In this document: piece by piece, positions 5,618 to 11,229 of the stretch
Position numbering within the stretch: the stretch's first letter is position 1
Layout of the letters: each line of letters begins with the position of its first letter
Source of the DNA: Alphaproteobacteria bacterium
GTDB lineage: Bacteria > Pseudomonadota > Alphaproteobacteria > Puniceispirillales > Puniceispirillaceae
Length of the DNA stretch: 11,229 bases
NCBI GenBank assembly: GCA_022425565.1
Contig: JAKMFG010000275.1
Span: 1-11,229 of the forward strand
Direction: 5' to 3'
Program-made: the position numbers and the translations under genes
Notes under the pieces: model-generated
What the model was told of the DNA's origin: nothing
The model's input: only the letters and a program-made list of their open reading frames with translations
Database searches by the model: none

Positions 5618-8600
5618 ATGGAACGTTTTGCCGAGTTTGTCGTAAACAACCGCATCAAGGTGGCGATTGTCACCATGCTTCTGGCTTTCGGTGTTTTCGC
5701 CGGAATTCCTAACCTGAAGCTCGATACGGACGGGCGTGTCTTCATGGCCGCCGACAACCCGGACAAAATCCGCCTCGACAGGTTCGAGCAGGAATTCGCC
5801 AAGGACGACAATCTGGCCATCATCATCGTTCCGGCAGATGGCGAAGTATTCACCCCACGCACGCTTGGGGCCATCGGGGCCATGACCGAAGATCTGTGGA
5901 ACCTTCCCTATGTGCGGCTGGTGAATTCCATCACCCGGTTCCAGAACACCTATGCCGACGGCGACATGATGGTCGTGGAAGACCTTGTTCCCGAACCCGA
6001 CATGGTGACCGACGAGGACGCTGCTGCGGCACGGGCAGTCGCGCTCGACCGCATCGAGATCCGCAACAGCCTGATCAACGAGGATGCCAGCGCCACCGCG
6101 ATTTCAGTGATCTTCCGGCTTCCCGGGATCGACCTCGTCTCTGAAATTCCAAACATCAATGCCGAGTTTGAACCGCTTCTCGAAAAATACCGCGCCGCCT
6201 ATCCGGACATCCAGTTCAAGGCCAGCGGGTCGGTCGCGATCAGCCAGGCATTCGCCACCGCCAGCCAGAAGGATGGCGAAACACTGACCCCGGCGATGCT
6301 TGTGGCGATGCTGGTCATTGTCGGTGTGCTGCTTCGCTCGGCCACCGGCTCGCTTCTGATCCTGATCCTCGCCACACTGTCGGCGCTCGTCTCGCTCGGC
6401 GCACTCGGCTGGACCCGCATCCCGATCAACTCGGCCACAGCAGTGGCGCCGCTGATGGTCATCACCCTTGCCGTCGCCAGCAGCGTCCATGTGCTGTCGT
6501 CGGTCCGCCAGACAATGCAGGAAACCGCCGACCGGACCGTCTGGGCGCGCCGCGCCATCATTGATCACGGGCTTGGCATCAGTGTCGCCGTCTTCACCAC
6601 GGCCATCGGCTTCCTGTCGCTGAACTTCTCGATCTCGCCGCCCTTCCGCCAGCTTGGCAACATGGTCGCCGGCGGCATGATCGGTGTCTGGATCTTTACC
6701 ATGTTCCTGCTTCCGGGGCTGATCTGCTGGCTGCCGATCAAACAGAACAAGCGCACCGCCTCTGTCGATAGCTTCATGGTCGCGCTTGGCGAGTTCGTGA
6801 TCCGCCACCAGAAGCGCCTTCTTATCGGCATCCCGGTGGTGATCATTGCCTTTGGTGCCGGCATCTCGCAGATCAAGCTCGAGGATGATTTCCTGCGCTA
6901 TTTTGACGAGAGCTTCGAGACAAGGCAGGCCACCGACCTCTACGAGACGGAGCTTGGTGGTCTGAACGTGCTGGAATATTCGGTCGATACGGGTGTCGAG
7001 AACGGCATCAACTCGGTTGAATACCTGCAGACTCTCAACGATCTGTCGACTTTCCTCCGCGACCAGCCGGAGATCAGCCACATCCGCTCGCTCAGCGATA
7101 CGATCAAGCGGCTGAACATGAATATGAACAGCGACGACCCGGCCTATTACCGGATTCCCGAAAGTGACGAGGAGGCCTCGCAGTTCCTGTTCCTCTACGA
7201 ATTGTCGCTCGGCTACGGCATGGACCTGACAGACCAGATCAATGTCGACCGGTCCTCGACACGGGTCTCGGCCTTTGTCGGCTATGCGACGACGCGGCAG
7301 CTGATCGCGCTCGATGAGAAAATTCAGAGCTGGTTCTCTGAGAACGCACCGGAACTGAAGAGCCCGGTCACCGGCCAGACGCATGTCTACACCATGATCT
7401 CGGCACGTGACGTGCCCTCGATGCTGCAGGGAACAAGCCTCGCGCTGGTCTTTATCTCCTTTGTCATTTTCCTTGTTCTGCGCAACTTCAAGCTCGGCCT
7501 TGTCTCACTGGTGCCGAACCTTGTTCCAGCGATCATGGGCTTCGGGCTCTGGGGTTATATGGTCGGCAATGTCACGCTGGCAGTGTCCATCGTGGTCGCC
7601 ATGACGCTGGGGATCGTTGTCGATGACACGGTGCATTTCATTCTGAAATACGCCAATGCGCGAAAGCGCGGCGACAGCGCCGAGGACAGTGTCCGCTACG
7701 CCTTCAAGTCCGTCGGCATGGCGCTGACAGTCACCTCGCTCGGCCTCGTCATCGGCTTTGCCATTCTCGGCCAGTCGGGCTTTGCCGTGAACCGTGACAT
7801 GGCCCGGCTGACCGCGATCACGCTCAGCTTTGCGCTGTTCGTTGATTTCCTCTTCCTCCCGCCGCTACTGATCTTTCTCGACAGGATGAAAACCATGAAG
7901 ACTTCCACCGCCACCACGGCCTCGCTTGCAGCGGTCGCCGTGATCGCCGCGTCGCTCGCCATTATCCCGATGACCGGCGCCAACGCGTCCAACGAAAAGG
8001 GACTTGCCATCGCCACCGAGGTCGACAGCCGCGACAAGGGCTGGGGCGATGTTACCGTCGAGGGCGAAATGGTTCTAAAGAACAAGGCCGGCAACGAGTC
8101 CGTCCGCAAGTTCCGTTCGACCATCCTCGAGGCTGCCGATGCCTTTGAGGGCGACCGTTCGATCATCACCTTTTCAGAACCGCGTGATGTTCGCGGCACC
8201 GCACTGCTGACCCATTCCAAGATCGAGCCGGATGATGACTCGCAATGGATTTTCCTGCCGGCGGTCAAGCGGGTGAAGCGGATTTCCTCGTCGAACCGCA
8301 CCGGCAAATTCGTATCGTCCGAATTCTCTTACGAGGATCTGGGCTCCGAGGAGGTGGCCGACAATGACCATATCTGGCTCGAGGATGCCGCCTGCGAACA
8401 TGATGCTTCCCTGACCTGCGCTGCTGTCGAAAGCCGCCCGAAGAACAAGCGTTCGGGCTATTCGCGCCGCGTATCTTTCATCGACCTTGACGAATATCGC
8501 GTTCACCGGATCGATTTCTACAACCGCCGCGGCGACCTTGAAAAATCTCTCCGCTTCGAGGATTACCGGCAGTATGAAGGCCAGTTCTGGCGCGCCCATG

Positions 8601-8725
8601 TGATGATCATGGACAACAGCCAGACCGGCAAATCGACCCGGCTTGCCTGGGGCGACTACAGCTTCCGTCAGGGGCTGACCGAACGTGACTTCACACCGCA
8701 GGGACTTCCCAAGGCCAGCCGATGA
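5618..8725 (+). CDS. RND/MMPL-type exporter fused to a LolA-like outer-membrane lipoprotein-sorting domain
   Basis: A 1035-residue fusion. Residues 1-756 form an MMPL/RND-type inner-membrane pump: helix 1 at about 13-31, a periplasmic loop to about 222, helices 2-6 (about 224-373), helix 7 (about 400-417), a second loop to about 600, and helices 8-12 (about 604-755). The second half keeps the acidic pair of the proton relay, GIVVDDTVHF (Asp669/Asp670, His673). The matching place in the first half reads AVASSVHVL, with Ser288 where an Asp would be expected. Residues 757-792 are signal-peptide-like: MKTMKTST, a hydrophobic core, and a GANA/SN cleavage-like end. Residues about 793-1035 match the LolA-like family PF17131, with SQWIFLPAVKRVKRISSSNR (875-894) and FSYEDL (903-908). 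Such pumps and carriers are usually separate neighbouring genes; here no stop separates them. The hydrophobic linker would act as a thirteenth helix and place the carrier in the periplasm. Substrate is probably a lipid or hydrophobic compound (inference). Start: ATG at 5618 with GGAGAGGGA upstream. Two TetR-type operators overlap the promoter. Confidence 0.93.
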   Translation: MERFAEFVVNNRIKVAIVTMLLAFGVFAGIPNLKLDTDGRVFMAADNPDKIRLDRFEQEFAKDDNLAIIIVPADGEVFTPRTLGAIGAMTEDLWNLPYVRLVNSITRFQNTYADGDMMVVEDLVPEPDMVTDEDAAAARAVALDRIEIRNSLINEDASATAISVIFRLPGIDLVSEIPNINAEFEPLLEKYRAAYPDIQFKASGSVAISQAFATASQKDGETLTPAMLVAMLVIVGVLLRSATGSLLILILATLSALVSLGALGWTRIPINSATAVAPLMVITLAVASSVHVLSSVRQTMQETADRTVWARRAIIDHGLGISVAVFTTAIGFLSLNFSISPPFRQLGNMVAGGMIGVWIFTMFLLPGLICWLPIKQNKRTASVDSFMVALGEFVIRHQKRLLIGIPVVIIAFGAGISQIKLEDDFLRYFDESFETRQATDLYETELGGLNVLEYSVDTGVENGINSVEYLQTLNDLSTFLRDQPEISHIRSLSDTIKRLNMNMNSDDPAYYRIPESDEEASQFLFLYELSLGYGMDLTDQINVDRSSTRVSAFVGYATTRQLIALDEKIQSWFSENAPELKSPVTGQTHVYTMISARDVPSMLQGTSLALVFISFVIFLVLRNFKLGLVSLVPNLVPAIMGFGLWGYMVGNVTLAVSIVVAMTLGIVVDDTVHFILKYANARKRGDSAEDSVRYAFKSVGMALTVTSLGLVIGFAILGQSGFAVNRDMARLTAITLSFALFVDFLFLPPLLIFLDRMKTMKTSTATTASLAAVAVIAASLAIIPMTGANASNEKGLAIATEVDSRDKGWGDVTVEGEMVLKNKAGNESVRKFRSTILEAADAFEGDRSIITFSEPRDVRGTALLTHSKIEPDDDSQWIFLPAVKRVKRISSSNRTGKFVSSEFSYEDLGSEEVADNDHIWLEDAACEHDASLTCAAVESRPKNKRSGYSRRVSFIDLDEYRVHRIDFYNRRGDLEKSLRFEDYRQYEGQFWRAHVMIMDNSQTGKSTRLAWGDYSFRQGLTERDFTPQGLPKASR
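7883..7897 (+). promoter_or_regulatory. possible internal ribosome site and start for the LolA-like domain
   Basis: AGGA at 7883-7886 lies eight nt before an in-frame ATG at 7895 (Met760). Translation from there would give a 276-residue protein starting MKTSTATTAS, with a classic Sec signal peptide. This is what a free-standing LolA-like gene would look like, so the free carrier may still be made in addition to the fusion. An ATGA at 7886-7889 also resembles the stop-start overlap of two formerly separate genes. Confidence 0.4.
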
Positions 8726-9927
8726 CTCCAATGAAAAAGCTCTGCCGGCTGATGCTTCTGCCGGCGGCGCTTGCCTGTTACCTGCCACTACCGGCATCCG
8801 CCGAGATCGGCGTCGAGCACAGCGGCGAGGTCACGCTTGAGGCAAGCTGGTATCCCGAAAAAGCTGCCCATGCCGGGCAGAAGGACAGCTTTGCCCATTT
8901 CGAGGCAAGGCCCGAGCTGGTCATCTATGGCGATGAGGCCGAGATGCTGCTGCAACCGCGGATCACCGGCGGCACAAGCGGCAGCGGCCTTGTCGATTTC
9001 CGTGAGGCGAACGTCACCGCGCGCATTGGCGATGCCGATATTCTCGTCGGCAGCACCATCCTGTTCTGGGGCAAGGTCGAAAGCTACAACCCAGTCGATA
9101 TCGTCAACAGCCGCGATTTCAGCCGCGGTCTGATGCGGAGCGAGAAACGCGGCGCCCCGATGGCGCGGGTGTCCTGGCCGCTTGGTCCGGGGCAGCTCGA
9201 TCTGATGGCCATCGATTTTGTCGAGAATGCATATCCGGAGTTGTCGGCGCGCGAGCGACCGGGCCTTCGCATCAGCAAGAGCACAAGCTATTCCGGCGGG
9301 GCGAAACGGAATGACATCGCCAACGCCATCCGCTGGTCGGGCTATTTCGGTGATATCGATCTTGGTCTCAGCTGGTTCCGGGGCACCGGCCATTCGCCGC
9401 GCCTGCTGCCGCAAGCCGATGGCAGGTTGAAGCCTGACTATAGCCGCATCACCCAGGCCGGGCTCGACATCCAGTATCTTCGCGGCGATACCGCTCTCAA
9501 GGCCGAAATCATCCACCGCAAGGGCCAGTATGACCGGCTCGGCACCGCGCGGAGCTATCGCGCCGGCGTCTTCGGCGTCGAGCACAATCTCTATGACATC
9601 ACCGGCGACGGGCGCGATCTCGTTCTTCTGGCCGAATATGCCCGCGACAGCCGCAAGGACCTCTCGCATAGCGGTTTCCAGAACGACCTCACCCTCGGCG
9701 CAAGGTGGGTGTGGAACGATGTCGAGGACACCCAGGTTCTGGGGCTGCTCACCCGCGACCTCGACAATGCGGCACAGACCATGACTTTCAGCATTGATCG
9801 CCGCCTGACGGACGAGCTGACTTTCGAGGCGAGCGCCCGTCTTGCGGAGCGCTATGAACGCGATCCGAACAGTACGGCCCTGTCGCAGGACTCAGCGGTG
9901 ATCGCCAGCATAACCTACAGTTTCTGA
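8722..9927 (+). CDS. predicted outer-membrane beta-barrel protein, partner of the RND-LolA exporter
   Basis: A 401-residue protein with a Sec signal peptide (about 1-27, ending PASA/EIG) and no good lipobox. The mature part is rich in alternating polar/hydrophobic strands with aromatic ends (for example FGDIDLGLSWFRG, LTLGARWVW). It ends in ITYSF, with the C-terminal phenylalanine expected for BAM-inserted barrels. The segment TILFWGKVESYNPVDIVNSR (about 112-131) resembles the WG..NPVD region of DUF1302-type outer-membrane proteins, which are often encoded with RND pumps and LolA-like proteins. A firm family cannot be given from sequence alone. The ATG at 8722 overlaps the exporter stop as ATGA, which points to translational coupling; ATG at 8731 (MKKLCRL) is an alternative start. 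Likely role: the outer-membrane acceptor or pore of the same export route, controlled by the same TetR-type promoter. Confidence 0.85.
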   Translation: MTPMKKLCRLMLLPAALACYLPLPASAEIGVEHSGEVTLEASWYPEKAAHAGQKDSFAHFEARPELVIYGDEAEMLLQPRITGGTSGSGLVDFREANVTARIGDADILVGSTILFWGKVESYNPVDIVNSRDFSRGLMRSEKRGAPMARVSWPLGPGQLDLMAIDFVENAYPELSARERPGLRISKSTSYSGGAKRNDIANAIRWSGYFGDIDLGLSWFRGTGHSPRLLPQADGRLKPDYSRITQAGLDIQYLRGDTALKAEIIHRKGQYDRLGTARSYRAGVFGVEHNLYDITGDGRDLVLLAEYARDSRKDLSHSGFQNDLTLGARWVWNDVEDTQVLGLLTRDLDNAAQTMTFSIDRRLTDELTFEASARLAERYERDPNSTALSQDSAVIASITYSF

Positions 9928-9960
9928 AGTCATTCACGGGACAGGCGGAAACAGGGCGGC

Positions 9961-10521
9961 ATGACACATTTCCTCGACAGACCCTTTGCCTTTTCGGCTC
10001 TGGCAGCTCCGGGCCTTGGCCCGAACGGGCTGATGCTGTGCCGGTGCCCCGGCCTTCGGGGTGACCGGCCAACGGGCACCACACCGGACTCCACCGCTAC
10101 GCTGGAAGCCGACCTCACCCTTCTGATATCGAATGGCGCAACCGGTCTCGTCACCCTCATTGGCGAGGATGAACGGGAAAAACTCGGTGTCAGCGCGCTA
10201 CCGCGCCTTGCCATCGACAAAGGGCTGGCATGGCGTGAGTTCCCGATCACCGACCGCACCGCCCCTACTGCGGGACGTCAGGCCGAATTCGACCAGCTGC
10301 TTGACGAGCTGCTGGCAGGTCTTGCCGATGGAAACCGTGTTGCGATCCACTGCCAGGCCGGGCTCGGCCGGACAGGCCTGCTCGCGGCAAGCCTTCTGGT
10401 GCAGTCCGGAACCGGGCCCAATGATGCCATCGCGCTTGTCAGATCGGCACGCCCCGGAAGCATCGAGACGGCGGGGCAGGAGAATTTCATCCGGAAAATC
10501 GGATTACCTGGGCTTGAATAA
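9961..10521 (+). CDS. cysteine-based protein phosphatase (dual-specificity / CDKN3-like)
   Basis: A 186-residue phosphatase of the protein-tyrosine/dual-specificity superfamily. The signature HCQAGLGRTG (130-139) supplies the nucleophile Cys131 and the phosphate-binding Arg137. Asp98 in PITDRTAP (96-103) is placed to act as the general acid. The N-terminal GLMLCRCPG (23-31) and GATGLVTLI (59-67) resemble the CDKN3-like group found in many bacteria. It is expected to be cytoplasmic because no signal peptide or membrane helix is seen. Target unknown: a phosphoprotein is most likely, but phosphorylated small molecules are possible for this fold. Start: ATG at 9961 with AGGG four nt upstream, 33 nt after the beta-barrel stop, so read-through from the exporter operon is possible. 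Confidence 0.9.
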   Translation: MTHFLDRPFAFSALAAPGLGPNGLMLCRCPGLRGDRPTGTTPDSTATLEADLTLLISNGATGLVTLIGEDEREKLGVSALPRLAIDKGLAWREFPITDRTAPTAGRQAEFDQLLDELLAGLADGNRVAIHCQAGLGRTGLLAASLLVQSGTGPNDAIALVRSARPGSIETAGQENFIRKIGLPGLE

Positions 10522-10575
10522 CAGCCCGCGCCGACAATCTGTGGCAGAGACCTCACGACCACCCGGGACTATTCC

Positions 10576-11229
10576 ATGACATTGGCCCTGCTGCTGCTCT
10601 CCGGCATCACTCTGTTGCTGCTGGGCGGGCATTACCTTGTCAGGCACGCTGTCGAGCTGGCGGCAAGGCTGAACCTGCCCCCGCTTGTCATCGGCCTGAC
10701 CATTGTTGCCTTCGGCACATCGGCACCAGAACTGGTGATCTCGGTCGGCGCGGTGCTGACCGGTCATGACGACATCGTCATCGGCAATATCATCGGAAGC
10801 AACATAGCGAACCTGCTGCTCGTCCTGGCGGTGTCGGCGCTGATCTTTCCGGTAAGGGTCGTGCGCCGGACCGTGGGGCGCGAGGGCGCCATCCTGACCG
10901 GGGCAACGGCTCTGTTTGGCTGGCTGTGCTGGAACGGCCAGGTCTCGCCCGTCGAAGGCGGCGTGCTGCTGGCAAGCCTTGGCGCCTACATGGCCTTTGC
11001 CTTCCTTGCCCCGCCGAAGGCTGCCTCAGGACAGGCCGAGGTAGAGGTTACCGCGATGACCGGCGCTGCAAACGATCGTGGCCTGCGCGGCAGCCTCATC
11101 TTCAACATTCTGGCCATCTCCCTGTCGCTGGCAGCGCTTGCCGGCGGATCGCAGCTCTTTGTTGACGGGGCGGTACAGCTGAGCCTGCTACTCGGCGTAT
11201 CCGAGGCGGTGATCGGCCTGACCGTGGTC
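10576..11229 (+). CDS. CaCA-family Na+/Ca2+ exchanger, YrbG-like (5' part, runs off the window)
   Basis: 218 codons of an inner-membrane cation exchanger, open to the last base of the window. The alpha-1 repeat is complete and typical: GLTIVAFGTSAPELVISV (40-57) with Glu52 in the ion-binding site, followed by GNIIGSNIANLLLVL (70-84). Further helices follow at about 105-120, 128-146 and 173-190. The alpha-2 repeat is just beginning (IGLTVV, 213-218) when the sequence ends, so the normal length of about 310-330 residues is likely. It should export Ca2+ in exchange for Na+ (or H+), but ion choice cannot be read here. Start: ATG at 10576, directly followed by a hydrophobic helix. The ribosome site is weak (GGGA about nine nt upstream). 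It lies 54 nt after the phosphatase stop on the same strand. Confidence 0.92.
   Translation, partial: MTLALLLLSGITLLLLGGHYLVRHAVELAARLNLPPLVIGLTIVAFGTSAPELVISVGAVLTGHDDIVIGNIIGSNIANLLLVLAVSALIFPVRVVRRTVGREGAILTGATALFGWLCWNGQVSPVEGGVLLASLGAYMAFAFLAPPKAASGQAEVEVTAMTGAANDRGLRGSLIFNILAISLSLAALAGGSQLFVDGAVQLSLLLGVSEAVIGLTVV

Noticed and set aside
5482..5712. 76-codon plus-strand frame in the exporter leader
   Set aside because: Its composition is not protein-like, it has no ribosome site, and it overlaps the exporter start in another frame.
6104..7384. 426-codon minus-strand frame opposite the RND pump
   Set aside because: It is low in hydrophobic order, very rich in Asp/Arg/Gly, and lies wholly inside a well-supported gene. 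It is a shadow frame.
8722..8802. Lipoprotein signal for the beta-barrel protein (cysteine at residue 19)
   Set aside because: The residues before the cysteine (A-L-A) do not fit the lipobox, while PASA/E is a good signal peptidase I site.
8788..9669. 293-codon minus-strand frame opposite the beta-barrel gene
   Set aside because: It has no domain features. The plus-strand frame has a signal peptide, a coupled start and a C-terminal phenylalanine.
1..11229. tRNA, rRNA, insertion sequences, phage genes
   Set aside because: None could be recognised on either strand. Genes are dense and of similar composition throughout.

Overview
The window is GC-rich, densely coded and free of mobile elements. 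It looks like ordinary chromosome of an alphaproteobacterium, plausibly marine. That guess rests on the overall gene style, the LDHD-type lactate dehydrogenase and the dimethylglycine-dehydrogenase-like flavoprotein; no rRNA or other taxonomic marker is present.

Left block (1-4526, all on the minus strand, read right to left). An acetyl-CoA acetyltransferase-type thiolase (4526-3324) is followed after 30 nt by a ten-helix EamA/DMT transporter (3293-2388). An LDHD/GlcD-type FAD-linked D-2-hydroxyacid dehydrogenase follows (2363-981), then a previously easy-to-miss 57-codon basic membrane miniprotein (942-769). After about 190 nt comes the start of a dimethylglycine/sarcosine-dehydrogenase-like flavoprotein (581 to beyond base 1). 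The first four genes have operon-like spacing. The last may have its own promoter. Together they suggest organic-acid/acyl-CoA and methylated-amine catabolism with a metabolite carrier, but no complete pathway can be read here.

Centre (4527-9927). A divergent plus-strand TetR regulator (4735-5352) is followed by a 265-nt control region. This holds two near-identical 18-bp palindromes (AAATACCGATCGGTATTT and a close copy) whose centres are exactly 31 bp apart. The second lies in the spacer of a TTGACA / TATTTT-like promoter. That promoter drives a two-gene operon. The first gene encodes a 1035-residue RND/MMPL-type inner-membrane exporter fused in frame, through an intact signal-peptide-like segment, to a periplasmic LolA-like 'outer membrane lipoprotein-sorting' domain. 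The second encodes a 401-residue predicted outer-membrane beta-barrel whose ATG overlaps the stop by 4 nt. The set looks like a TetR-controlled inner membrane-periplasm-outer membrane route for a hydrophobic molecule or lipid. The fusion, which pre-assembles pump and carrier in one chain, is the most unusual item in the window.

Right block (9961-11229, plus strand). A small cysteine-based (dual-specificity/CDKN3-like) protein phosphatase is followed by the first 218 codons of a CaCA-family Na+/Ca2+ exchanger that runs off the end.

No tRNA, rRNA, CRISPR array, insertion sequence or strong intrinsic terminator was found. No gene-free stretch exceeds 300 nt; the three largest (582-768, 4527-4734, 5353-5617) are described in the entries.
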